A stretch of DNA of 64,000 nt from Sepioteuthis lessoniana (lineage: Eukaryota; Mollusca; Cephalopoda; Myopsida; Loliginidae). This document shows, piece after piece, positions 9,310 to 22,290 of this stretch. The position numbers were made by a program, and so were the translations under genes. Below the pieces are notes generated by a model. That model ran no database searches, was not told where the DNA came from, and saw only the letters and a list, made by a program, of their open reading frames with translations. The stretch is from the NCBI GenBank assembly GCA_963585895.1, contig OY757947.1, positions 37,671,450 to 37,735,449 on the forward strand, in the 5' to 3' direction. Numbering within the stretch: the first letter of the stretch is position 1; each line of letters opens with the position of its first letter.

Positions 9310-11280
9310 ACAGAAGTTTATGGTAGTCAATTCTTTTTAGTTTATTTGTCATTAAAAGAAATGTCGTATAAAATAGACCAATTTTTCCACAGGAATAGAA
9401 AGCGATAGTGAAATTTCGGGAAGGTTTGATGGAATCTTTCTCATGTGCTTTTCAGATGGTTGGAATACAGATATTGATAATTATTCATCTAGTTCTTATT
9501 ATATTTCATGTTTTACCCCAAAAGAAAATCAATGACAGAAACTTTATGTTGGGGAGGGTACATAGTCACATAAGTCTTAAGTGACAAAACTACGCCTTGT
9601 TGGGAGTTTGAAGACGATGAGAGGAGGAGATTTTCTTGGGTGATAGGAGGAAATTAACGCCCCTTCTTTTTAGCTTGTACAAAAGAAAATTAAAGTAGAT
9701 TTTGACAAGCACTGCTATTCTATACGAGGACATTCAAATTTGTTTTGGACGATAAAGTTGACAAGATAACTTGTTTGCAGTTTTCATCGTCGATAACGTA
9801 AACAATGAAAGATCAGTAAAAGATATGCCAGCAGAACAACTAAAATGGACAATGAATAAGGAGAATTAGTTTAACGCAATATCTAACACGAAATATACAT
9901 TATTGAATAGTCAACCAAATTTACTGACTTACAAGTTCGTAATATACGTGAACTGAGATCAATATAGAATTGATTGTTTTGGAGAAAATATAGTTTTCTG
10001 TCAGGCTGGGCTGATTAAGCCAGCAGTAATAATTTACTAAGCGTTTTACTCAGATGTGTCACAAGGTCATAGAAATGGGGGTAACTAAGGAGAATCGAAC
10101 TCGTTCGTGAAGGGTTGCTTGTCTTCCTGGCTAACGATTACACTACCAGAAGCGCCCTGATTAAGCCAACAGATTATTTATTTCATAAATTCCAAGAATT
10201 AGGCACAATTTCTATGGTGGGCCTCAGTAGAAAAAATATTTTCCAATGAAAAATCACACAAAAAAGTCTAATCAGTCAAAGTTATTAATTTATTATTTTT
10301 ATATCAATTTTAAACCTCCAATAAAAATGTTTAACCTCAATTTTAGTCTCCTTTATTAACCAAATTCTTAGACGATTAAGTTACAAAAATGAATAAAGTC
10401 AAAAATTGCCGGGAAGAACAATAATTTACGTTATTTTACCAATTTCTGAGGACATATATGATCAAAATGGAATAATTAGCCATCTCTTTTGGGTGGAAGT
10501 GTCAATAAACTTCCTTTACTAGTTTCTGTGTTGTCTCCCGAAGAAAGCAAAGCTTAATTAAAAACTAAAACTAAAATAAAACAATTTTTCATTTTTAATT
10601 CAAACAACAATTTAATTCTTAAATAAGATGTTCTAAATTAAAGTAAAAAAGAAAATTTGTGTCGCGTCTTAATTCTAAGGATTTATATCATAATATTTTT
10701 TTTACCAAGAATCCAATAAATACGAAAACAAAACTGCTGGCTTCATTTGCCAAAGCAGCTTAACGGCTACGTCTTTTTCTGGACATCCGATTCTTTATTG
10801 AACTTCAATTCACTTGTAACTAAGTACATTTTCTCAACTATTTAATAATATATAATGTTAAATATGGATTATAACCAATTCTCTGTGTAATCATTATTCA
10901 TTTCAATTGTTTGTTTTTTTTGGTTATATTTTTATTGTATATCCGTTGTTTATATTTATCAATTATGAAAACAACAAATAAACAATTTTAATTAACAACT
11001 TTATCGTCCGAAAAAAAATTAAATGTACTCATACTTATAAGTGTCACCTATGAAAATTTACTTTCATTTTATTTTAGTTTACCTAAGAATTACATACATA
11101 TGTTATACTTACATTCAACCATCGTGATAAGAGTTTGTTTCAATGATTTTCTTCATTCTTTATGCAGTTTAAAATTACGTATCGTATTTGCTAAAAAACG
11201 TTGGGGGAATTTTGTCTGTCATCCACAGTATCCTACACACAACATTTTCAGACTCCCACAAAAAATGTGATATTTCAAAT
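9310..11280 (+). mobile_element. Foldback-like element with long inverted ends
   Basis: The left end (about 9310-10010) and right end (about 10730-11280) are inverted relatives of each other. The left end has GGACGATAAAGTTGAC (9745), and the right end has its complement CAACTTTATCGTCCGA (10997). In both, the motif is followed inwards by matching AAACAATGAAAG-, GAGAATTAGTT- and GCCAGCAGTA-type phrases. By eye the ends are roughly 65-70% alike. The spacer holds a SINE and the phrase TTCTTAGACGATTAAGTTAC. It encodes nothing recognisable, so it would be non-autonomous. Mirrored at 33400-35385. Confidence 0.65.
10027..10156 (-). mobile_element. tRNA-headed SINE with 16-bp target-site duplication
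   Basis: On the minus strand GCGCTTCTGGTAGTGTAATC is a tRNA-like head with A box, and GAGTTCGATTCTCC is a B box. The element is about 130 bp and flanked by CTGATTAAGCCAGCAG (10011) and CTGATTAAGCCAACAG (10157). The same insertion with the same flanks occurs at 34532-34661, 52138-52266 and 57367-57488. It therefore predates the spread of the host element. Confidence 0.85.
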
Positions 11281-11299
11281 TGTTTTTTCCCCCTTTTTT

Positions 11300-12440
11300 T
11301 TAAATAACAACCATCATGGTTGTGAAGTTTTGGTGAATATTTATAAAACTCAGAATGTTTTTCAAGTGCAGATTATTACAATTTTCATCAACAGGCAAAT
11401 GAATTTTCTCAAATTTCTGCTGTTTATTAAAATGTAGGTAATTAATTGTCGTTTTTCCTCTAATCTTTCTTTTTCCTAATTGCAAACATTATCTTTCTTT
11501 CTCTATTCAAGAGGAAATTCGACAGATTTTTATATTTCATTAAATGGTGTTGTTTATTAAAAATGTTTCCACTAAATAATGTCTCAAATATTTCAGTTGG
11601 GTGAGTTGAGTAAAGAATTTATTATATTTGCATTTTCATGTACGATCATTCATGTCTCTACTGATGATTAAAATGTTTAATTTGAGAATGTGAAAAACAA
11701 AGAAATTAAAGATCATTGTCGAAATGAGCTTTTCATTTCATTACTGACTTAATGGGACTGAAGGATAAGTTAATCCTAGATTATCAAACTTGTTTCTTAC
11801 TGTCTTTAACCCATTTCACTTTAAATTGGCTAAATGACATTAAATGTCGTCTTGTGTCTTTCCATCACAAAAAGCTTATTTCATATATTCGTCGATTAAA
11901 AAGAAATAATACTGGTTACACTTGCCAATATTTAAAATCAGATTTTTCTCATCATATGTATATTATTGTGGTCTATGAAGAGAAGGAAAAGGAGAGGCTG
12001 AATATCAGATTCTTCTTTCTTTTCTTTCTTTAGTAATACGCTACATACATACTTAAATGTAATGTAGTTTCCATTTCTATTTTGAATTATAGAAACCATT
12101 TAAATGCAAATATATTGCACAAAACTAAACGATTAAGTATTTTTCAAAACTTTATTAACAGTTTCCTTTTGAAATATATGACTTTCTATAAACTACATTT
12201 CTTTATAACTCTTCCTTCTCTAAATTGATAGTTTTTCTTGTTTTATCGATTGCAGGTTTTTTTGCCCGAAGGATTTCTTCCATGCAGTATTTTTTTGGTT
12301 ACCAGTATTTTCAAAGAAATCCCATTGGAAACAAATTAAATGAATATCTACAGGACACAAATTGTATTCTTGTGAAGGAAATAGTCTTCTGTATTTTGCT
12401 TTTTTCATGTAAGGTATGGCGTATATGCAGATAAATACTG
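11300..12440 (+). other. 5' flank of zinc-finger gene copy A
   Basis: This flank is shared by all three zinc-finger copies (mirrored 32250-33390; third copy 59590-60736). It includes a worn LINE relic (11490-11900). A possible splice acceptor, TTTATCGATTGCAG, ends at about 12255. Just before the ORF, GCAGATAAATACTGGTGAGAAA encodes MQINTGEK-like residues, a leftover finger linker, immediately followed by a stop. This suggests that the present ORF lost upstream fingers or an upstream exon. Open frames of 93 and 69 codons here are not recognisable. Confidence 0.6.
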
Positions 12441-12467
12441 GTGAGAAATAGATTTTTTTTAAAAAAC

Positions 12468-13145
12468 ATGCAAACACGCATCAAAGAAAAGCCATTCTCT
12501 TGCAAAATATGCGGCTCATCATTTTCCACCAAATCCGAGTTCGAAGTGCATATACAAACACATTCTGACGAGAAGTCATATACTTGTGAAATGAGTGGCT
12601 CTAGCTTTTCAACCAATTCGGGAGTTCAAGTGAATATGCAAAGACACAGAGGAGAGAAACGATATCTTTGTGAAGTTTGTCACTCATCCTTTGCACTACA
12701 ATCAGATTTAGTAAGGCATATAAGAACACACACTGGAGAGAGGCCATATTCATGTGAAATTTGTGAATCTTCCTTTTCTTTAAAATCAATCTTGGATGAA
12801 CATAGGCGAACACACACTGGAGTGAGGCCATTTTCCTGTGACATATGTGATGCTTCCTTTTCCCAAAAATCAAACTTGAATAGGCATAGTCGAACTCACA
12901 CAGGTGAGAGACCATACTCCTGTGACATATGCAACTCTTCCTTTCCCCGACAATCACATTTGGATGATCATAGTCGAACACACACAGGAGAGAGGCCATA
13001 TTCCTGTGACATATGTGATTCTTCCTTTTCCCAGAAATCAAACTTGGATAGTCATAGTCGAATTCACACAGGTGAGAGACCATACTCCTGTGACATATGT
13101 AACTCTGTCTTTTCCCGACAATCACATTTGGATGATCATAGTTGA
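12468..13145 (+). CDS. C2H2 zinc-finger protein, copy A (truncated)
   Basis: A likely sequence-specific DNA-binding protein of the nucleus. The start chosen is the ATG opening [15 protein letters not shown]; an upstream GTG-initiated reading would be unusual in an animal. Fingers follow every 28 residues with [12 protein letters not shown] linkers. Finger 1 is canonical. Finger 2 is degenerate because its second cysteine is serine (CEMSGSS). Fingers 3-7 are canonical, and finger 8 is cut by TGA where the other copies have CGA in HSRTH. A ninth finger (QKSNLNR helix) lies intact after the stop. No KRAB, BTB or other partner domain is visible. It may be a pseudogene in progress or a usable eight-finger protein. 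C2H2 families are known to be hugely expanded in octopus. Confidence 0.75.
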   Translation: MQTRIKEKPFSCKICGSSFSTKSEFEVHIQTHSDEKSYTCEMSGSSFSTNSGVQVNMQRHRGEKRYLCEVCHSSFALQSDLVRHIRTHTGERPYSCEICESSFSLKSILDEHRRTHTGVRPFSCDICDASFSQKSNLNRHSRTHTGERPYSCDICNSSFPRQSHLDDHSRTHTGERPYSCDICDSSFSQKSNLDSHSRIHTGERPYSCDICNSVFSRQSHLDDHS

Positions 13146-14119
<974 letters not shown>

Positions 14120-14120
<1 letters not shown>

Positions 14121-14192
14121 CGATAGAGACTAGTTGCGAGGAATGACAGGGAGATCCGTGCAGGCAGCAGGACATGATGATGATGATGATGA
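14120..14192 (+). mobile_element. LINE 3' tail remnant
   Basis: A short piece ends GACATGATGATGATGATGATG, the (GAT)n tail of the LINE family, preceded by GGGAGATCCGTGC, a worn form of the family's GTCAGGGATATCTGTGC. It is mirrored at 30500-30565. The same insertion is seen after the third zinc-finger copy at about 62290-62348. Confidence 0.75.
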
Positions 14193-14640
14193 ATATCAGT
14201 TTTTTAAAGATTTGAAACTATTATTCAGTTGAAAGACTGAATCCAAAAAACCTGCATTACTTTTTTCCCTATGCAAAAAGCAATTTGTATATATATATAC
14301 GTATACACCCATAGATACACACACCCATACACACTACACATATTCACACATCTACATAAACCTACCTGCTCTCATATATAATATTAAGAAAATATTCCGA
14401 TAACCCAAGTAACTATCAAAACTAATTGAAGATAAAATCTGCAAATTATCGGATAAAATATAAAATATTCAATGATTATAAATATTTACAAAACAACGCT
14501 TAAAAATCCTACAATTTACATCTTATTCTTAAGCTCCTGAAAGAAATGAACTTGAAAACCACCATCGAAAACTAATCAGATGGTAGACAAAAATTTGAAA
14601 AACCTTGTATTCCTTTTCCTATAATAGCTAAAGAAAATAT
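14192..14640. other. AT-rich spacer with TA/CA microsatellite
   Basis: A short alternating tract (about 14287-14345: TATATA, then ACACACCCATAC) sits in otherwise unremarkable AT-rich DNA. It is mirrored at about 30050-30500. No coding signal or regulatory element could be supported. Confidence 0.5.
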
Positions 14641-14647
14641 TATATAC

Positions 14648-14848
14648 ATCATCATCATCATCATGTCGTGCCGCCAGCACAGATATCCCTGACCCTCTCT
14701 CGCCATTTCTCCCTTTCGTTCATCGCCTTTGGCAGGTCTTCAGGGCTACATCCCGTATCCTCACAGAGCTGTTGCATGTATGTTCGAGCTGGTCGTCCTG
14801 CTTTTGCTCGTCCATATGTAGGGTCCATAGGAGTACATCACTTACATA
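14648..14848 (-). mobile_element. LINE 3' end with intact C-terminal codons
   Basis: Read on the minus strand, this encodes GRAKAGRPARTYMQQLCEDT and continues through GCSPEDLPKAMNEREKW to RERVRDICAGGTT and a stop. A (GAT)n tail follows. This is the clean C-terminus of the LINE family in the window and gives its consensus ending. The plus-strand open frame across it is a shadow. It is mirrored at 29855-30050. Confidence 0.85.
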
Positions 14849-15004
14849 CATACATAAAGAAATCAACTATTTATCATGTAAAATATGTCTATTGCTTATT
14901 TGTAAATAATTACAAACCGGTTTCTTGATTATATCTTGTAAATTACGATGAAATCTACAGATTATCGTGTAAAGTATGTATTCAACGTTTGTGAGTATTT
15001 ACAA

Positions 15005-16590
15005 AAAATATGATGAGCTTCAATGCAGCAAATAGCAGCAGTATTTAACGATACTGGCAATAGATGGACATTTGTTTATGAATCTTCTGGGAAAAACTCT
15101 GTCAATGCCGTCATAGGATCCGTTGAAATGCTTCTCAATCTTTGTGTGCTATAATCAGTTAAAGCATCGAGAAAATATAGACGAGAATTACGGTAGCTAC
15201 GTTTAAAGGCAACCCCAGCGAAACAATCATTTCAATCTGTAGTCCTGCTAATTCTCCTGATGAAACGGACCTCATCCTCTGCTATAACACGTTATCCTTC
15301 CTTTGTTCGTAGTATCTCCAAACACAACATTCTAATCATCGGTGGAGACAGGAATGCTCAAATAGGTAAAAATGAAAATAACGAATTTTGCTTGCATAGC
15401 CTGTCAAAGAGAAATAGGAAACATCTAAGAGATTTCCCACTTGGAAATGGAATAACATGACTTAATATTAAATTCCAGAAAAGGAAGCGAAAATGATGGA
15501 CCTATGCTTACACAAATAATGCTAAAGCACAGATGAATTACATCCTCATAAGAAATGGATTAACATCGCTTTGAATTGTGTGGCATTTTCCTCTTTTGAA
15601 AATGTGTCTTCCGATTACAGAATTGTCTCAGCAAAGATTAGTCTGAACCCACGCAACAATAAAACGCAAACAACAAAAACCACATACTATGACTGGTTCT
15701 TGCTTAACAATAGAGATATTAGAGATAAATATACGATAACTCCAAGAAATATTTTCGATGCTCTTCAGGAGATATTCTAAACACTTACTCCGAATGACGA
15801 AATTGAGAACTTGGTCCATACCCAAATGAAAGCAGTAGCAGAATGCATACCAAAATAAGAGCCAAACATAGAGTTCCGTTGGCAACATTAGCAGTTAAGA
15901 AAAACAAGACAGCGTCAAAACAGCATTCCACTATAACAAAAGGAACCAAATTAATGTCAACGCTCAGAAACTCAAGAAGTCACAAAGCAAACTAATCAAC
16001 GCATACCAAAAAGAACAAATGGAATACATTCAACAGATCAATCAAATTAGAAAATCAGAAGAAGATAGACAATCACGAATAGTGTGGCAAACAGTAAAGA
16101 AAAGCTGCCAGCAATAAGAACCAATGTACATGTGGATAGCACATTTCAAGAATCTGCGGGGAAATCTTAAAAAATTACAGATAAACCTATCACGAAAATT
16201 ATTTATAATCAACTAGACGTCAAACTAGGACAGTTTACCCAAGAAGAACTTGACGTTGTAGGAACATAAATTCAAAACAGGAAACCTGCCTGTCTTGATG
16301 AAATACCACCAAAAGTATGGAAGACAAGGAAATTTGAAAACTTATTGTTCCAATACAGCAACGCCGTATAAAACTAGAACACAATAGACAGATGGACAAA
16401 AGGTTACATCTTCCTTTTCCCCATGAAACGTGTCTTCGGAATTGCCAAGAACTACCAAGGCTTAAACCCTTATTTCCATTGCGGCTAAAATTTAAAAAGC
16501 TCTATTACTCAACCGCATCGTATCAGAAATTAAGAAAATTCATTGGAAGAATCAAAATGGTTTTCTGAGAAACCGATCTACATCACAGAT
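15005..16590 (+). mobile_element. LINE fragment: endonuclease to early RT
   Basis: This covers the AP-endonuclease and the start of the reverse transcriptase. Recognisable pieces are KNSVNAVIG-like residues near 15090, IIGGDRNAQIGK (about 15337), and SSDYRIVSAKISL (about 15610), where the family histidine of SDHR is tyrosine. Also seen are DEIPPKVWKTRKFENLLF (about 16300) and FGIAKNYQG (about 16437). Stops and frame breaks are frequent. The fragment ends near 16590 where a segment shared with 63245 begins. The inverted-repeat breakpoint at 16498 falls inside it. Its partner is 28806-29600, which lacks about 640 bp. Confidence 0.85.
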
Positions 16591-17420
16591 TTTGACAACT
16601 TTTCAAATGAGAAATAGGGACAAGTCTCCTTGGATGAATGGCAAATGACATGAACTATGATGTGGTTTGAACTTTCTTCGAGCTATTGCAATAAACATCG
16701 GATTAATACCCTTTGGAAAAGCTATGAATCTTCCTTTATCCCTCTCAGAAATGTTTTTATGTAAAGTTTTATTTTACACTTGAATTTACCTTTTCAGCAT
16801 TTTAAATGAGGAATGAATTGAAGTCCCCTTGACGTAGTTTCAAACGTACTGGACTGTTACAGGGTTTGAACTCCAGTCACATTATTACATTCAATTTCTG
16901 ACGAATAACTTTGGAAAAAAAAAAGAATCTCTATCAACCACTCCCATATATGGATTAACTATTATTATTACTTTGCTTTCTCAGAAAGTGTTTTGACATT
17001 AAATAAACCACAATGGTTGAGATACTATTAAAAACGAAGAAATCAATAAGAAATATTACAAACACTTATATGTAGGAAATGGCAGACGGATAGAAAAATC
17101 CCACCCGGCTTTTTCTCACAGAATTTTTCGGTAGGTTGTTCTCTTTGGTTCATTAGTAATTCAAAGAAATCTCGAAGTCAATCGAGCAAGATACATTCAG
17201 AGTTAGTAACGTCAGAAAACGAAGGAGTGATATCTTGGTGGAAAACAAATATCGATATTTACTTACGTAGTTCTTTTTTAGCATATAGCATTTTCACGAA
17301 AATAGCAATTTATGGATCAATGGGGAGGGTACATAATTATGTAAGTCTAAAGTAAAAACTCCATCTATTAGGAGTGTGAGGACATTTTTTGAAGAAGATA
17401 GCGAACGAACTCTGATGGAA
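16590..17420 (+). repeat. Segment duplicated at window end; holds foldback-element end
   Basis: Nearly identical to 63245-64000 in the same direction, sharing CAACTTTTCAAATGAGAAAT at the left limit. It includes a SINE body relic (16690-16760, with GGAAAAGCTATGAATC). It also includes the outer part of a foldback-element end (17040-17420, with TTTTTCTCACAGAATTTTTC and ATCGATATTTACTTACGTAG). No gene was seen. Confidence 0.85.
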
Positions 17421-17479
17421 AAGTAGTCTTAAGTAACTAAGAAGCAAACTTTTCTAAAGACCTTACACATGGATGCGGG

Positions 17480-17650
17480 AGGGTTAGCCGACCAGGACAT
17501 TATTTCTCTGCGGACACTAGATGTTGTTTAGCAGACTTGCCAGGAACGATTGGTGATAGGGACGGTTGACGAGAGAGAGGGAGATAGAGAGAGAGTCAAT
17601 GAATTTTGTGCTGACAATGTGACTTAATGATGGTGATGATGATTTATTTT
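17480..17650 (+). mobile_element. Diverged LINE 3' tail
   Basis: A worn copy of the LINE C-terminal region: GACCAGGACATT, then GATAGGGACGGTTGACGAGAG, then TGTGCTGACAATGTGACTT. It ends in a broken GATGGTGATGATGAT tail. It is older than the other tails judging by its divergence. Confidence 0.6.
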
Positions 17651-18020
17651 CCAAAGGATCAGCTAAAGAATCCCATTGGCACAATCATATGAGGTGCTAG
17701 GGCTTGACATAAGCAGTCGATTGATCGGATCGGACCTCTCTGACTGTCTGTCTAGCCCAGTAAGGACAAAAGGGATGTGTTGATAGTGACTTGACTAGTT
17801 GGTTACCGTGTCAAGACCTACTCAGCTACAAGGGAATCGTTCTCAGGAATCATGTATTGCCACCCACAGCTAACTAATTATCCCGTGGGAGGAGTTTTAC
17901 CTCTCAACAGGAATGGAGTCACCGTATTCTACGGCCCGACCTGAATGGACGGAATCGCATTTGTGTAATCTTTTAGTCAAATACAAGAATATTTTATTGA
18001 TCTCGATCGTTTGATTTTGG
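17650..18020. other. Less AT-rich spacer of unknown origin
   Basis: More balanced in base composition than its surroundings and with no close relative elsewhere in the window. It includes GATTGATCGGATCGGACC and a short palindromic flavour around 17720. The minus-strand 86-codon frame (17897-18157) is not recognisable. It may be a body of another repeat. Confidence 0.35.
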
Positions 18021-18032
18021 AGTGTTTGTAAG

Positions 18033-18140
18033 ATGGCGACCGAGATGTTAGCTCCCATTTTTGAAAATATAAACAACTTGAAAACACAAGACGCAACTTC
18101 CAGTATTTTGTCATTTGTGTTATATATCAATAAGAAATAA
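18033..18140 (+). CDS. Possible small ORF or first exon, 35 codons
   Basis: It opens at an ATG in the context TAAGATGGCGACC, close to the YY1-type AAGATGGCGGC element often found at transcription starts of animal housekeeping genes. The product begins MATEMLAPIFENINNLKTQD and ends with a hydrophobic stretch before TAA. The composition is balanced, unlike the Phe/Ile-rich chance frames nearby. I do not recognise it. No good splice donor is visible, so it could be the 5' end of a processed or truncated gene, or chance. Confidence 0.25.
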   Translation: MATEMLAPIFENINNLKTQDATSSILSFVLYINKK

Positions 18141-18174
18141 TGGTTTTCATAATACAAAATGTCAATTATTTGTC

Positions 18175-18462
18175 AACTCGACCGGCTCATTGGCCTACAA
18201 GGTAGAGTGTTCGCCAATGGTCCAGGAGACCAAGGTTCAATCCCAGGTCGCGTCATACCAAAGACTTTAAAAATAGTACTTGATATCTCCTCGCTTAACA
18301 CTCAGCAATATAAGGTACGAATCAAGGGTAGTGGAACAATTCAGGGAAAAGAGAAGCGCCCTCTTTTACACCTCGGTGTAGTAGCTATTGAAAAGGGATC
18401 CTCCTGGTTGCCCTTTACTACGGTCGCCAACTTTACTTTTATTTGTCAACTGAGGTTAACAA
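18175..18462 (+). mobile_element. tRNA-headed SINE with CTTA-type tail
   Basis: The head has A-box GGTAGAGTGTTCGCC and B-box AAGGTTCAATCCCAGG. The body carries ATACCAAAGACT, CTCGGTGTAGTAGCTATTGA and ACGGTCGCCAACTTTACTT. Two relatives lie at 54370-54635 and 55430-55692, all on the plus strand. The third ends in a CTTACTTACTT tail, which defines the 3' end. This is a pol III-type retroposon head fused to an unrelated body. Confidence 0.82.
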
Positions 18463-18479
18463 GGTGAGTTCCACTACAA

Positions 18480-19275
18480 AAAATGGTTTAATCTTGTATT
18501 TCCTTTAATTTATATAGTGGTGATTATTTTGATAAGGTTGGGGTTCTTTTTAATTTCAGGATTTGAGTCTGCGAATTTTCAGTTCGGTTTAATTTTTCTT
18601 CACCAATTTTAATCTTTGCATGTGTTGTTTCTCTTTTTCTATTTGTTCTCTTGGGGCTTTTTTTCTTTTTACATATATATGTATATATTTCCGGATTTTT
18701 TTCCTTTTGTTACTCTTCTTTCACCTAAAAAAATCAATGATAGTTGATATACCATAACATTTAGGTGACTACCAATCTTCCTCCCACCCTTGTGCTTTTG
18801 TGTGTGTCTTTGTGTGCGTATATGTGTGTGTGTCAGTTTTTTTTTTTCTCTTTTATTACTCTTTTATCCTAAATAATCTATGATAGTTGCTGTGCATTGA
18901 ATTTCAGCTGACTTCTAATTTTCCTCCCTGGGTAATTGTATGTTGGGGAGGTATTTATGTCCGTCTCTGTGTGTGTGTATATTTAAGTTTTTCTGTGGGT
19001 TTGGATTTTTTTATGAAATCAGTTATAACATAAAAGAACAACACTTCCCACATAAAAGGTTATTAACATTAATATATTTTCAATGTTTAAGGATTCTTAT
19101 GAAATTATTTTAGAAACAGATCCACTTGACCTATTTATGAGATCCAAACAAGTACAACTACTTAAGTCTGAATGGATCTAGGATTAATGGCAATGAACGG
19201 GTACTCCATTTTTCCTAAAACATCAGAACAGGAGCCTCACCATCAGATACGTTTTATTGTCATATCCAGGACTCC
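18480..19275. other. T-rich spacer with two diverged direct units
   Basis: Two pyrimidine-rich units of roughly 150-170 bases follow one another. Each has a TTACTCTT then TCAATGATAGTTG / TCTATGATAGTTG phrase, then CTTCCTCCC and a TGTGTGTG stretch. The last 250 bases (with GATCTAGGATTAATGGC) are a diverged relative of 55850-55950 and of 43580-43680. No gene was seen. Confidence 0.5.
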
Positions 19276-19439
19276 ATGCAATCGTTATTGTCTGTACATG
19301 GTACCAGGATATTTGAAGTGATCAAAAAAGAAGAATCACGTTCAACAGAAGTTTTGTTTTATCCAGTGGGATTTTTCGTGTGCACTAGTAAACGTGACAT
19401 ATTTGAAAATAGCGAACTACAAATTAACAAGAATATGGT

Positions 19440-21210
<1,771 letters not shown>

Positions 21211-21339
21211 ATTTCATTAGAATTTCTCACCCGGATAAGAAGACCAAGCGATTTTACAAAATATTTCTCACCAGTATTTATCTGCATACACGCCACCAAA
21301 CTATGAAAGAAAACCCAGTCCTTCCTTCCAAAGAACATA

Positions 21340-22290
21340 ATTTATTCCTGTAGATATTCCCATATTCGTTTCCCATAGGGTTTCTTTGAAAATCCCGCCC
21401 TTCAAGAAAATACGGTATCCAAAGTCAAGATATTCTTCACGTTAAAATCTATAATAGATAAAACAAGAGAAAACTATCAATTAAGAGTTGGAAAAATAAG
21501 AAAGAAATGCAGTTCATAGAAGTCATATATTTCAAAAAGAAAGGTTTTTGCAAGTTTTGGAAAAATACGTTATCATTTTTTTTGTGTATGTATTAAATTT
21601 GAATTGAAATGGGTACTGTTACTCAAAATCGAAAAGGAAACTACATTCCATATTAGTTTGCATGGAGCGTATTACAAAAGAAAGAGAAATCCGATATAGA
21701 GTCTCTCTTTTTCCTTCTGAGGACGATGCTCCGATGAAAACCTGCAATTCAGTTATACCATGTTTTATATATATATATATATATAGTGATTTTACAACGA
21801 TAATTCAGTTTTCAAATGAAATTAAAAACTTGAGTAGGATTATTTACAGACAAAAATACAGTAAAATATTCAGCCTAAGTAAAAAACGAGGCCCCCCCCC
21901 CGTCACAAAAAAGGGTAGAAACGAATACCTAGATGAGCCTCCTCCTTCCCTCTCCATTCCAAGCAATAGCCCAACTAACTTCTATTTAAGTCCATAAAAT
22001 CACATGAGACAAAACATGATAAACCAAGCTAGGACAGAAGGCCCATGTTCCACCCAAAGACAAGAGGCAAAAACTGGTCAGTAAAATCATATTGTTGTTC
22101 ACTATACTATCATTTAAAACGCATGTAGGATTTTATTTAAAAATTGTATTTTCGTTGTAAAATTACTGCAGTACAATATGTGTGTCTTCTATGTAAAGGC
22201 AATTTTACCGTAAATACAAATTGATATTCAATCTGGTCAAAGAAACTAACACTATTAGAACCCAAGAACCTAAGCAAACGTTAAATCCAA
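21340..22290. other. Spacer with (AT)n and C-run, no gene
   Basis: The first 300 bases are the diverged 5' flank of the copy D zinc-finger gene (compare CTACATTCCATATTAGTTTG at 21641 with the copy A flank). They are followed by a short (AT)n run (21763-21787) and a C-run at about 21892-21901. I could not assign 21900-22290. The 111-codon frame here is Pro/Ser-rich and unrecognised. Confidence 0.45.

Noticed and set aside
12468-12600. A KRAB, BTB or SCAN-type domain before the fingers
   Set aside because: The first residues are already a degenerate finger linker. Nothing upstream in frame resembles an effector domain.
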